NCBI GenBank assembly: GCA_002633025.1
Contig: NMRB01000596.1
Location: 242,781 to 306,780, forward strand
Length of the DNA: 64,000 nucleotides
Reading direction: 5' to 3'
Origin: Notospermus geniculatus
Taxonomy: Eukaryota; Nemertea; Pilidiophora; Heteronemertea; Lineidae
Under the pieces are notes generated by a model. That model was not told the DNA's origin. It saw only the letters and a list, made by a program, of their open reading frames with translations, and did no database searches. Both the position numbers and the translations under genes were made by a program. Shown here one piece after another: positions 1 to 11,700 of the stretch (positions are counted from its first letter, which is position 1; each line of letters begins with the position of its first letter).

Positions 1-207
1 AAATACTTTCCACCCGGGTGAAAATACTTTCCACCCGGGCGAAAATACTTTCCACCCGGGTGAAAATACTTTCCACCCGGGTGAAAATACTTTCCACCCG
101 GGTGGAAATACTTTCCACCCGGGTGGAAATTCGAGAAAAAATGCAATAATGTTCAGAATATTTTAATGTGGACAAAAATATATACATGGCATGTTTGGGC
201 CACCGTA
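1..207. repeat. Palindromic minisatellite with transposon-like end (truncated by window start)
   Basis: About six tandem copies of a 21-bp unit fill 1-128; its core TTTCCACCCGGGTGGAAA is a perfect palindrome. The array is followed by about 70 bp of AT-rich DNA that stops with TGGGCCACCGTA (196-207). That 12-mer is the reverse complement of the first 12 bases of the element at 61546-62057, so this is probably the right end of a related element whose left half lies before the window. Family membership is inference. Confidence 0.6.
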
Positions 208-1069
208 TTACGTATCTTAGCCATCGTTTAAAAAATCGGCCCATGGTAGCGTAAAAAAACGGTATCCCCATCCTCTTCAAAAATCTCGTCCCTAAATCAC
301 ATCCCCAAACTCGAGCCCATCTCGTCGCCATTCTCTTCTAAACCTCGTCCTCAATCCCGTCCCCAACCACCTTGGGTCTTCCCTCCTCGCACTTGTTTTT
401 ATTAGGGAGGGGTATTACCGGAAATGACCTGAGATTCTCAGTGTGTGTGGGGGGTATCTATGGAAACTGATTTTTTGACCCCGTAGTTCATGAGCTATTT
501 ACGGATGAGAACCTGTTCACACATTTGTTCCGTCACGAAGATCAATTGCAAACGCCAGCTGCGAGCTCTTTTGACGTGCGAGTGCGGTATCCTGCAGCTG
601 CTCCCCAAGATTGTGGACGTCCTTTGAGAGTTGTCGTATATAGACCCGGGGTGTGAGACCCCGCGAAGTGGCGTTGGAAACGTGCAAAATATTTACTTTT
701 GCGTACGGGCTTATGAGTTTGGTAAATCGTTATGTCATATGGGGACCTCATCATGGTTCATGTTATTATGATTTCAAAATGCTCATCAGGCAGATCCCAA
801 TCAATGGCTCATATTTTAGAATGCTCCTCAAGGTAAAGGAGCTCCTCAAGACTATTGTTCTCAACAGGCAACAAGAGAACAATAGCCTTGAGGAACTCAT
901 TTGCGTTGAGGAGCATTCTAAAATACGGCTCAAAATATATTAGTACATGTTAAGGGGGCATATCTTCTTCCAGGTTTTACGTGCAAACTGATGTCATCAA
1001 CTTCATTAGTTTTCACAACATAACAGAATCAATCGGAGTCAATCATGATCATACACCAACCCAACACAA
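208..1069. other. No gene seen; repeat-bearing intergenic DNA
   Basis: Short open frames here show no family resemblance and no paired splice sites. Pyrimidine-rich, cytosine-rich sequence occupies about 265-400, and a long hairpin lies at 811-925. Confidence 0.5.
811..925. repeat. Hairpin inverted repeat
   Basis: The arms ATTTTAGAATGCTCCTCAA (left) and its complement at 906-925 enclose a second pair of arms (GACTATTGTTCTC / GAGAACAATAG) around a short loop. It looks like a small fold-back element. No target duplication was resolved. Confidence 0.6.
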
Positions 1070-1445
1070 GCCGTGTTTACACCTGAGGAAATTGCCGGAC
1101 CTGACCCGGCTCTGACCCGCCTTTTTTGCGTTTACACCTATGAAAATCGGATCCGGATTAAAAATTGCCGGACTAATTTAGCCCGCTTTCGCTCGGCGGG
1201 TCTGATCCGGATTATACTTTAGCCCGGCAATTTCAAAGGTGTGGACAGAAAAATGCCGGGCTAAAACGTTTACTGAGCCCACCGACAGGTGTCGGTCTGC
1301 TAAAATTGAATGGGTGGTGTGTCTATAAATAGCATGGCCAGCGTTCAATATCGTAAGACGAATAATAGGTGTGGACAGAAAATTCAATGGATCCGGGTTA
1401 AATTCCAACCCGGGCCTGGAAAAATTGCATAGGTGTAAACACGGC
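1070..1445. mobile_element. MITE, terminal repeat GCCGTGTTTACACCT
   Basis: The 15-bp GCCGTGTTTACACCT at 1070-1084 reappears inverted at 1431-1445. Internal sequence contains several copies of AGGTGTGGACAGAAAA and CCCGG-rich inverted pieces, so most of the 376 bp can fold back. There is no coding capacity. Confidence 0.75.
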
Positions 1446-2398
1446 TACAATCAGGGACTGTCACGTGATACGTCACGCTCAAATGTAATTCCAAATCATA
1501 CTTTAATCTGCTCTGTTGATTGCCATCATTCATGTTACTGCTTGGTGGGAATCTTGGCGCCATTGTCTTCACCTCATCTGAACTTACATAATTTAACAAA
1601 GTCAGTGGCTGATGGCTGTTCTGTCAAATTTACGCAGTTTCTTGCATAAGACTTGAATTGATGAAATATACAATGGATTTCACCAAGTTGCTTTGAAATT
1701 AACGGTGCGCCGCATGGAGTTGGCGCCCCTTCGACAGTTTCTCATATCTTTTAAGTAGCCTTAATATCATCTATTACGATATGATTCGATTTAGCTGATG
1801 GTCATGGGATCATTATTAAACTAAGTCTGTCAAATGAATCATGGCAAGTTCTATCCCGCATCGGCGCAAACTGTACATTAGGCCGCTGTCACATAGAAGT
1901 TCATTTTTCGTCGTCTGTGATTTGGCACAAATCATCATTTTCTGATTTTGATATTTTGAATAGAAAATGAGGAGTGAAAAACGAAAAGTGGGTAGTTCAT
2001 TCTGTGTAACAGCAGCCAGCTTACTTGATAAAGCGTGGGCTGTCTTGTTTCTCACTGATAAACGAGATACAGCCTGCGTTCTGAGTATTTTAAACATCAA
2101 CGGCCCTTAAAGGACCGCGGTATTGCCACTTTTTCTCGACAGCCGGCGCCGCGACGCCACTCTCCAACCCAGGGACTAATACTAGTATGTTGTCGGCGAA
2201 TTGACCCGATTTACATGTACTACGTACATTTTGTAATGCATTTTTGTAGTTTGTGTTGCTGCCGCTAGGTGGCTCCCTCTACGTCGGCAGTCAAATAACG
2301 TTGTCTCCTTTCAATGGAATACTGTATAAGCAAAAATTACCTGAAATGAAACTGTTGCCCAGTTCTCTGTAAACCCAGCGTTCCCTTCCTGTTTTCAG
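1446..2398. other. No gene seen upstream of the first three-finger exons
   Basis: I looked for a signal-peptide exon in phase with the exon at 2399 and found no convincing one. Sequence near 2100-2170 (ATTGCCACTTTTT, CGACAGC) resembles the left end of the element at 3544-3814, so a decayed relative may be present. Confidence 0.4.
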
Positions 2399-3077
2399 GT
2401 GCTGCCATTTTTTGCTCAATATGCGATAGTGCGAATGATACGAACTGCGTCGATGACCCTCCCCCACCGCAAAACTGTACAACAACGTGCCTAGTTCAAG
2501 ATGAAGATACTGGACTTTGTATTCTTGAAGCGAAACTAGAGAAATGTGTAATCATAAAGAAGTTGGACGAAAACGGTAGGCGAAGATTCGTTAATTGTTA
2601 TCAATAGGAATTTGCTCTGATTGGTCGACCGAGATTGTGCCTGTGACGTAGAGTCGGCGATTAGCCAATCACAGGAAATGGAATGAACACCAGATGATCG
2701 CTTGGCGAATCACCACCATCGTAACAAAAAGCTATGTGACGGCCCTATTCGTTTGTCAATTTATCAGGCACGACTGTCTCTAGTAGCCTACCTATCATTC
2801 AGTGGCAAATCTTTCATGGCTAGCTATGAATATTTTTCAATATTTTTCAGGGACACTATTGGAACTCTCACGTGGATGTATCCAAAAGACATTCACTAAG
2901 AATAATGTTTGGAATTGCCAGGCTGGTTCAACAGATGGCGTTAAGCACGAAATATGTATGTTTGGGTGCGTTGAGGACAACTGTAACGCTGGCGTACGGA
3001 CAGTTTTGTCAGGTATCATGATGATATGCCTGATGGGAGTGGTGGGACTCATTAAGAAGATAATACTTGAAGAATAG
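2399..3077 (+). CDS. Three-finger (Ly6/uPAR-like) protein, last two exons
   Basis: Exon 2399-2575 follows a TTTTCAG acceptor and ends at a GTAGGC donor; exon 2851-3077 follows TATTTTTCAG and ends in TAG. Phases agree (1 in, 1 out). The joined protein begins GAAIFCSICDSAND, has regularly spaced cysteines (CSIC, NC, TC, LC, KC, RGC, NC, IC, GC) and ends its domain with C-V-E-D-N-C-N, the CN ending typical of three-finger domains. After it comes a hydrophobic stretch (SGIMMICLMGVVGLI) and a charged end, KKIILEE, so the product is membrane-anchored, either as a single-pass or a GPI-type protein. The signal-peptide exon was not found and must lie upstream. Domain assignment rests on cysteine pattern only; ligand and role are unknown. 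Confidence 0.7.
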
Positions 3078-3186
3078 CAGACATTTCAGTATTGAGGAAG
3101 CTACATGTGCCTGTACTTTTATATCTTAGATATGATGACTGAAGTAGTTAGTGGAGTAGAGATGTTAGGTCCTCGTTTGTCTTTTA

Positions 3187-3373
3187 AGGCGAATTGATAT
3201 CGAAAACAAATTGATTTAGAAATAGAATCTGAAAGGGGACGGATTTTCGGGAAAAAATGTAAACAAACTTCTCCAGAATGTCAACAAAGAAATGTTCGTG
3301 CATTCTGATGGGCTGAAATTTTGTGTTTACAAACACCAGCCAAATGTAAATAAAATCCGCTATCAATTCGCTT
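3187..3373. mobile_element. MITE with TTAA target duplication
   Basis: GGCGAATTGATA on the left and TATCAATTCGCT on the right form an inverted pair flanked by TTAA on both sides, the target preference of piggyBac- and Kolobok-type transposons. It is about 180 bp and non-coding. Confidence 0.55.
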
Positions 3374-3543
3374 TAACTACTGTAAGTACCGATGTTTTGT
3401 GGGTAGATGATTGATGATGACGTGATTGGCCACATTCAAGCTGAGATTGGCGATTTTCGTCATGCCTTTGAATTTGGCAGCTAAAGAGATTAACTACACT
3501 TATCATTGTTATACAACCAGTGTGTGTTTTTAGGATAGATTAA

Positions 3544-3814
3544 ACGGCCATGGTATTGCCACTTTTTGTCGACAGCAGGCGCCAACAGCGGTGATTACAT
3601 CATTCTCCAATACCGTAGTTTTCCCTTTCGCCCCAGTGTTGGAGAATGTATGATTAACGTTACAATGCAATGCACACATGGATACTCTGGGAAGGAGAAA
3701 GAGTTTCTCTACATGGGCGAGGTTGATAAGAGGTAGTTTATAGCATTGTCAATAGAGGTCTCTCCTAACGCGGGTATTGTTTGGCGCAGGATAGGGAAGG
3801 AATACCATGGCCTT
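3544..3814. mobile_element. MITE with GGCCATGGTATT ends and TTAA flanks
   Basis: GGCCATGGTATT near the left end is inverted at the right end (AATACCATGGCC). TTAA lies at 3540-3543 and 3815-3818. No open frame. A partial relative may be present near 2100. Confidence 0.5.
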
Positions 3815-4074
3815 TTAAGCACGACTGTATTTTAAAATGAGTAGTTGATAGAGGTTAATTTGAGTTGAAGACAGTTTTATAAGGTTTACTGAACGGCTCC
3901 GAATCTTGTATTTTTCTTTGCGTCAATGCAGTCCCCATCAGTTTCAACTGAATTTTTGTGTCCTTTCCGGCGTTTCTTTGGATTTACCAGTCTGCGCAAC
4001 TGAGCGACTTCGGCCCGCGAAAGAGCGAGCTGGCGCCTTCTGAAGATTCCATAGCGTTCATCAACTGAGAGTAA

Positions 4075-4170
4075 GAGCCATATTCAAGAGTTCTAAAGTC
4101 AGATTTAACCTTGTGCAAGTCCCCATGCGTTTGCACAAGGTTAAGTCTACACTCTCAATGAATATGGCCC
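4075..4170. repeat. Hairpin inverted repeat
   Basis: Outer arms GCCATATTCA / TGAATATGGC and inner arms TTAACCTTGTGCAA / TTGCACAAGGTTAA make a near-complete fold-back of about 96 bp. Confidence 0.6.
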
Positions 4171-4440
4171 TTTTTGGTGTCAGATTGTTGGCATGGAAGT
4201 AAATAAACAACACGAAATTGGTATAATTATTCTATTTCTTAGAATTTACCCCAACAAACAGACACATATCTGTTACAAAAAATAATATTATATCATAAAA
4301 TTTAAATAAGATACATGTATTAGATATATCAATCGTATAAATAGAAAACATTGCGTTTAAAATGCTGACTAGGTCTAGTATGTAAACCCTCTTCCCATGC
4401 ATCTTATACCGTTTTTGGTAAAACAATCACAAGTTAAGAG

Positions 4441-4608
4441 CATCATCGTCATATTTACCCACAGAATGAAAAACCGAAGAAATTTTGCAAAAAAGTGCAG
4501 ATTTAACACTAGTTTCAGATACCGCATCATCGTCAAATTTACCCATAGAATGAAAAACCGAAGAAATTTTGCAAAAAAGTGCAGATTTAACACTACTTTC
4601 AGATACAT
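4441..4608. repeat. 84-bp tandem duplication
   Basis: Two head-to-tail copies (4441-4524 and 4525-4608) share nearly every base, including GAAAAACCGAAGAAATTTTG. Open frames crossing it are repeats of each other and carry no recognisable domain. Confidence 0.8.
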
Positions 4609-4803
4609 GTATAAATCCTCGCAAAGAGTTATCCATCCCTTCAGCTCAACATGCAAATCTTAAAATTCGTAAAGAAGTCCGGCCTGTGATGGAGTCCTTG
4701 TTCACATTGCTTCATAAAATTATTACGATATACATTACATCATTATATTACATGACAATAGGCCTATTGGCCGACATTGCGTGAACCCCCCCCCCAAAAA
4801 AAA

Positions 4804-5748
4804 TCAGGACTTCAGCATTACATCCTCCTCCTTCTTTCTTTCTCCTGGCTTCAGGCTTGTTTCTTTGACCTTGGGGGTGGAGGAGCGACGTGGTGGTATT
4901 TGTCCGGGGGGACTTTTAGCTTTCGTCGAATTGGTCTTTCCGTTCGATTCCACTTTCTTCCCTTCCAGCACATCATTGCTGCCGTTTGAACATGAGAGAA
5001 TGGCCTGAATCGGGTCGTGCCTGAGGAAATCGCTTGCCGCCGTACCGTCATCGAGTTTGAAAGACAAGTCGACGACCTTACAGTCTTTGACAGTGAGATT
5101 CTTCGTCGAGACGAAAGCGTCTATCATGCGGTCCTTCCTTCGTTTCGATGGTGTGTACCTGTGATACACAAGGTCAGGATCACTAGGCCATTTTGGAATC
5201 TCAATATTGAAATCACCTCCAACAATTAACGGCAACATTCCACCATCCTTTCCAGAAAATTTCTCCATTTTCCGAATTTCTTTAACAACAACGAATAATT
5301 CCTTCAAGAATTTGATTTTGTTTTGATCTGTTAATCTTAGGTACTGTCCATGCCAGGATAAGGCGATCATATCTAGACTAGGAACACCTTTAGATGTAAA
5401 CCGGACCACCCGGACTCGTCCGAGAAACTGGAATTCGGAAGAAATTTTCTGTTCTTTAGTAAGCCTGTTGATGAGCGTTGCTATGTCTGTGTCCTGAGTG
5501 TAATCTTTGTGTAAGAATTCATTCACATCAAAAATGAATCCGGCCTCTGGAGTCCCTAGCTTGAGGTAATCACCGTCAAGTTTCTTTGCAAATGGACCAG
5601 TGCATTCTTGGACGAAGATGATGCTTGGTTTAAGGTCGTCGACAATCTTTTTGAAGGCTTCTTGTCGCTTGGCTGCAGGACTAGGCTTCGAACCATCTTG
5701 ACCTGTGTTCATGAGGAGAATCTTGTAACCGTTCACAGCTTCCGCCAT
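4804..5748 (-). CDS. Endonuclease/exonuclease/phosphatase-like protein, copy A
   Basis: Intronless 314-residue frame. The fold family is suggested by its ordered catalytic motifs: N14 in LLMNTG, E48 in FVQECTG, H133 in SWHG, D179/N181 in VGGDFNI, D210 in RMIDAF, and a terminal H-D-P-I at 244-247. Family members are metal-dependent phosphodiesterases (DNase I, Ape1, TDP2, inositol phosphatases); the substrate here cannot be told. There is no signal peptide, so a cytosolic or nuclear protein is expected. The ATG is chosen because copy B has the same start context. The usual Asp before the final His is Arg here (R243-H244), whereas copy B keeps D-H, so copy A may be impaired. The C-terminal 65 residues are basic, low-complexity and unlike copy B. 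It lies head-to-head with villin A, 3.0 kb apart. Confidence 0.7.
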   Translation of the reverse strand: MAEAVNGYKILLMNTGQDGSKPSPAAKRQEAFKKIVDDLKPSIIFVQECTGPFAKKLDGDYLKLGTPEAGFIFDVNEFLHKDYTQDTDIATLINRLTKEQKISSEFQFLGRVRVVRFTSKGVPSLDMIALSWHGQYLRLTDQNKIKFLKELFVVVKEIRKMEKFSGKDGGMLPLIVGGDFNIEIPKWPSDPDLVYHRYTPSKRRKDRMIDAFVSTKNLTVKDCKVVDLSFKLDDGTAASDFLRHDPIQAILSCSNGSNDVLEGKKVESNGKTNSTKAKSPPGQIPPRRSSTPKVKETSLKPGERKKEEDVMLKS

Positions 5749-6030
5749 GCCCGTGGATGGAAGAAGGGACGGATTTGAGTTCAGTGCGGGAAATCACTGG
5801 CTGACGTCTGGCAACCTGCAGCAAGATAGCATAGACATGTAGTTCATCCTCTAAACCCATTAGACCCTATTTGAAGTAAGACCATGTTAGGCAGCCGCCT
5901 CTAAGCCAAAGCATTGGAGTCGATGACACTGGCTCCTTCGTCGAACCTACAGGAGCCATGTCGCTGTCAACATTTGGATAAGGTGCGCAATAATGCGGAC
6001 CATCCTCAGTCGAGATTACGGTACAGGGTC

Positions 6031-6475
6031 CCATACATGTACGTTAACGCTAACAAAATGACGTCATCCCCAGAAGAAATACAACGGATTCATTTTATGT
6101 GCCGTCAAAATGATGTCATTAACGTAATAGCGTTAGCGTTAACGTCCGGGGTTAACGTACATTACATGTATGGTTAAACTCACTAATACCGTACCTCCAT
6201 AGGCCTGGGCCGACCGAATCGAAACTCCAATAGCACTAACAGTGCCTAACAGAGAGGTATGCAATGCCTTTTACCATTACAGAGTTTTTCTGTTAGGCCA
6301 TGTTAGTTTCGATTCGGTCGGCCCTGGTCTAACGCAACGGATTGGCTTCACTGAGGCTGAAGGGGTTATTGTCGTCCTGGGTACACATAAAGTGTACCCA
6401 GGTTCGATGTCGTCAAGTGAAATTGTACCCTGGGTCCACTTTCTTGTTACAAACTGTACCCAGGTTCTAATTTAG
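6031..6475. repeat. Cluster of three fold-back repeats present only in copy 1
   Basis: 6031-6173 is bounded by ATACATGTACGTTAACG and its complement. 6207-6324 has 19-bp arms GGGCCGACCGAATCGAAAC and inverse. 6376-6402 is a near-palindrome CCTGGGTACAC...GTGTACCCAGG, with two further degenerate copies up to 6475. Copy 2 (about 23510-23620) lacks the cluster. Confidence 0.7.
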
Positions 6476-7443
6476 AGACCTAGGGACGAGCTCATCCTCA
6501 AGATTTCGTGGGATACGTGAATTAGCGTATGTTGGTTCCAGGATCCTGTTGCTATGACCTTGGAGGAATTATACTGACAGGAGGAACAACTTCACTGAGG
6601 GTTTTGTGTTATGACAGCATGAACTCCATAGCTATAGACCCTACGTAGTATGTCACTATGTGCAATAAGCAAATCGATATTTCAACCTATGCTATATCCA
6701 ACCACACAACAGTGCAGATAGTTAATCACAATGCATGCCCATCTGGTGAATCAAAGAGACGGTCACAACCATGTTGAACGTGATCCAAAGCACCGTGAGA
6801 ACTAGTCTACTACAAACAATTAATTTTTTTCTGTTCCTCGCAAAAACTGGCCAATTTAAAGAGAGTGTACGTTACCTGTATTCCGTTATGTCGTGTCAAA
6901 TCTGTTCATGAAAGAACTACGTTCTAGTCACATCGTACATGTACATACAATTATTAATGCCAGTCAATATCATATGCCTGGGCAGGTATTGCAGGAGATG
7001 ACGTCACCGAAACCACTACGACACGTTGGCCAATGGGGAATTCCCGGGAGAGTTTTATCATCGGATTTGAAATAGGCCTAGGCCTAGTTAACTTCGGAAC
7101 GAAACCGATATGAGAAGGCGGACTGGACCCCCGAAACCGGAATGAGAGTCGCCTGTCTGGAAAATGTAACTTTCAAAGAGGCACACCCCTTCGGTTCTCC
7201 ACCAGCATTCAGTAGGATTTCCCGCGTTTTTGGCTTCTAAAAAGCCGGCCAGAAAACAAAAGATGAATCAGTTCAGTCTAACTCAGTGTAACAGACCTGG
7301 TGACCTTCTCGGCATCGGTGCACACAAGGACACAATACCCTGCCAACTGGCCAACCATATTCAACTGAAGGTAATAAGGGGTTGGACTTGACGTGAGGCC
7401 TGCATATCTGGCACTGGTCTTAGAAAAACGAATTTAAAGTATA

Positions 7444-8255
7444 TACATGTACTGATAGGCGGTCTATCAGTACATGTACACGTATGGTTGGCCTTCTTAT
7501 GGAGACCATATATGGTTGGCCTTCTTATGGAAGTTAGCCTTCGTATGGAGACCATAGCAGGGAGGTTAAGCCGACTATCGTTCATTTTTTGATAAAAGCA
7601 CCAAATTGGGCACAGATGTAGTATAGGCCCGGACGAGAAATCGACCCCTGATGGCCGCCATCTTGAATTCCAATATGGCTGCCAATTTGGACACCTTTCC
7701 ACCAATTATATGAACCATAGTCACCTTTTCCTGGTATCCGCCCCCATTCATGGCGATTTCATACACTGTGCGCGGTATTGGGGGAACAATCCGGTATTTC
7801 AAATTAATATTGAACTGGTCAGAAAATGACCAAATGACGTGTCTGACGACTTATGACCAAATCGTGACGTCCGAGTGACGTATGCTTGCTATCAGGGTAC
7901 ATGTACTGATAGGCGGTCTATCAGTACATGTACACGTATGGTTGGCCTTCTTATGGAGACCATATATGGTTGGCCTTCTTATGGAGGTTAGCCTTCTTAT
8001 GGAGACCATAGCAGGGAGGTTAAGCCGACTATCGTTCATTTTTTGATAAAAGCACCAAATTGGGCACAGATGTATAGGCCCGGACGAGAAATCGACCCCT
8101 GATGGCCGCCATCTTGAATTCCAATATGGCTGCAAATTTGGACACCTTTCCACCAATTATATGAACCATAGTCACCTTTTCCTGGTATCCGCCCCCATTC
8201 ATGGCGATTTCATACACTGTGCGCGGTATTGGGGGAACAATCCGGTATTTCAAAT
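7444..8255. repeat. Local tandem duplication (about 350-bp units) around a transposon relic
   Basis: 7452-7803 and 7906-8245 are nearly identical and include repeated GGTTGGCCTTCTTATGGAG units. Between them sits the relic at 7808-7897. Each unit begins with a 19-bp palindrome-like CTGATAGGCGGTCTATCAG bracketed by TACATGTA. Open frames on the minus strand here are copies of one another and show no domain. Confidence 0.8.
7808..7932. mobile_element. 3' relic of the 1.08-kb TIR element plus a 19-bp miniature
   Basis: 7808-7897 is essentially identical to the last 90 bp of the element at 24714-25792, ending in TGCTTGCTATCAGGG. It is followed by TACATGTA, then CTGATAGGCGGTCTATCAG (the two terminal tips with almost no interior), then TACATGTA again (7925-7932). 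Confidence 0.75.
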
Positions 8256-8753
8256 TATAAGAGCGATAAAAAGGTAAATAATTCTAAGACCTGTGCCCAC
8301 ATTAGGCCAGCTCGTTGACCTTTTTTTATGCCCCAAACCCCAGTCAGACTACAGACGGGTTTTCCGGATCCCGAGCGTTCGCCTTGGTATTTGACAATTT
8401 GTTGGCGCCTTGTCCGAAACAATTTGCAAATTTGAATACGATATACATGTATGCATCAAATTGTTCGGCGATGATGACACACAGTGGTTGTAATCTTCAT
8501 CAACCAGCATCCCTTCTATTTATTGACAATTACTAGTCGATACTTTTGGTGCATCATGGTGAGTAAGCGGGCCATCGATCGTCGACATCACAGTCAGATA
8601 AAATCGTCGACATGTGGTTATTCTGAAATCATCAATGGCGGGAAGTAGGAGGCCTGAGTACTAGGCACTGTTTGGTGACGTCACACTGGAGTATAACCCG
8701 ACTGCGCATGATGATATATCATTATTCTGAAAGGCCTACCCGACTGGCAGGGT

Positions 8754-11700
8754 ATGATGGCTGTCGACGCAGCTTTTGAAGGTGCCGGCAAAAAACCAGG
8801 ATTAGAAATATGGCGAATAGAGGTAAGTTGTCAAGTATTGAATCTTTCTAATGGAGCTTATCGGTAAAAGTGGTGGGAGACTAAATTACAACAGCAAAAC
8901 ACTTTTTGCAACACCTGAATTTTGTTCGGATGCAGCAAATCTCTCATTCGAGTGTAAATCTTCAGGGCTTTTGATTGCGACGAAGTATAGACCACCAAAT
9001 CCAGGCCAGGAACATCGGCAGCTGGAAATTTGTTGCGTGACCAAGAAAAGCCGACCAAGAAACTGTGCGGGGTGAGCTTTTGTTCACGTTGCAGTGAACA
9101 AAGATGTGATGTTTAAAGAATAGCCTTTCCCTCCCAAATTACACGCAACGGGACGATAAACGAAAATTTAATAGGCCTAGTCATTTGGAAAAGTTTGACA
9201 TCTGCAGCTTTGTCGTTCATAAGAAAAGGGGCAAAGTGACTTGGCAGAATTGTGATTGACTACTTTTGCAACATCACCAGTCGATTGTGTCCGACGCAAG
9301 AAGTTGGTGACCTTCCCTTTCCAGGCATTTTTGCTGCTTGTAATCTAGGAGACAGCTTTGAGTAGTTATATGGCTCGTGTGGTCAAGAACAAGAACAAAT
9401 TCAATTGCATGCAAGGCTATTTTTCTGTTCTTCAAGAAGAGCTGTGCAGCCATCTTGCCTGTCGCCACTTCAGTTTCTCGCTTGAGTAAGAGATCAAAGG
9501 AACCAGTCTTGCTCACACGACTGCCGTCAAACAGCAACACTTCTTGACAAACCGGGGTTGCAAGGGCCTGTGCAACTGTGAATAAAAGCAGTACAATGTA
9601 TCTTCCCATGTTGGCCTATTTGGTAATAGATACGTCTGATTCACTACTGATTCAAATGTAATCGCCCCTTCCCATTTTGTTGACAAACCATCTTGATTGT
9701 ATTTTAATGATATCAATGTAACGTGTATGCATTCCTAGGGTGTCAGTGGGCTCAGTATTCAAATGTATTGGGCGCATCAACAGGCCTATAACTGAAACAC
9801 AGCTGGCCTGGGTATAGGCCCATTCTCACAACAGATGGTCCCATCCATGGCAAGTTTAATTGCAGTTATTTGTTCATCTGTGGGTGTGAGTTGAGTTATA
9901 TATTATTCTTTCCCTATCACAGCTCTGTGCTGAAGCATAGCCCAAATAGAGTTGATACTAGATGAGTAGATGAAGCAATTAAGCCTTTGAAAGCGTCGGC
10001 ACTACTTCGGCATTTCACCGAGACACCACGCCCCCAGATGACAAAGAATTTATTTTGAAGTGTTGTTTTCTTTTTGAAAGAAGGGCGATCATCGAATCCG
10101 CCATTTTGCTGTTCTGAGTGCGTTTTGTAATCTCGGTTTTCATTGGTTGCATAACTAATTACTTCGGCGCGCTATCCAAGCTGAAACAAAGTGACTGCAC
10201 AGAGAGCTGGGCTCGCCGAATAGTCACTCCCTTTCTTTTTATTTGCATCAAGACAAAGGTTCAGGTTTGATGGCCATTGCCGTTAGAGCATTATCGATGG
10301 CGGGCTGGGACTCGAATGGTACATGTACTCTTCCAATCATCAACGACTAGTTTGTGAACTATTCATAGAGGAACATCGTGTGTGCAGGAACATGCTGATG
10401 AGTAAACAAAAAGTCTTCTGAGATGAGTCCCTTGAGCCATTTGAAACGATGCTGCTGAAACCGCGAACATAATCCCTGTTAATCCATGATAGATTGCACT
10501 AACCCACTACAGCACGCTGGAAGTACCATGCGTACGAAACTGGAGCTGTGTTCACACTGAAACCGACTTGAAAGCGTTTTCCGTAAAACGTTTTACGGAA
10601 AACGCTTTCGACCAAAAACTACTGTGCCACACTACAGTCACCAAAGCGTTTTCAAAACGGTTGTCGCGCCCGAATAACGTCGAGTCGTTTTGAAACCACT
10701 TCTGGAACCGTTTTCGTTAAAACGCTTTCAAACCGTTTTAAGAGGGCTCTAGTGTGGCACCCTAAACCGTTTTAACATCTTAAAACGTTTTCAAACCGTT
10801 TTAAAAGCCCAGTGTGCATGAACGCAGCTTTGGATACGTACATCCTCGATGAATAAGTGGACCAGTTTTTTATCAATTTTGTCTGATGAGAGTCATTGAT
10901 ATTGAATTTCCCGTTTCCTTTTCCCATAATACTGATACATCATGTAGCATGCACCAAATTGATTCGCATTTACAAAGAATTACGACTACTTATGGTAATT
11001 TGACTGAAGTGCTGAGAGACGTACGTACATGTACATGTACATCTCAGAATGCATATGCCAATGCCATCAATGCAGTCAAACAAAGGCACTTTAGGGAATG
11101 ATGATACCCATAAACTTTTACAGCTATCATCATATATTCGTCATTTTTGCATGACTGTACGTTTTGGGCGCGTTTAGTATTTTGCAAAAGAAAAAAACAG
11201 GTTAGTGAAAAATGACTTTCGATTGCAGAAACTGAAGGTGGTTCGGCAGGACCTCAAGACACATGGCCAGTTCTATTCAGGCGACTCGTACATTTGTCTA
11301 ATGGTAAGTTTGCACCCCTCTTATGCACTCAGTAGATCGGCTTCTTCAGGCCACCTTTGACTCGAGCATTCCAGCTACTCAAATGTATATTCCAAATGGT
11401 GAACTCCCGGGGTGAACTTTGGACCAGCCTATGTGAAGTTAGTGTTCAGTTGACAAGAACTGTCTCTTCTAATACGATAACCCACTGAAGCCACCATTTT
11501 CATTTCATTGCTGCACTTGCAATTCATACCAACACACCTGTTGACTTTAAACACCCATACATTATAAGATTCTATGATCTTCAATTTCACAACACAGACC
11601 AAGAAGCTACCCAATTCGAACGCAATTGAATGGGACATCCACTTCTGGTTAGGAAACGATACGTCACAGGTATGCAAACAAGCTTGCTCAGTAATCGGGG

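Noticed and set aside
653-943. 96-codon plus-strand frame
   Set aside because: Runs through a hairpin repeat; the protein is itself a reading of both arms.
7361-8253. Two similar minus-strand frames of about 75-114 codons
   Set aside because: They are the same sequence twice because of the local tandem duplication, with no start context, domain or splice support.
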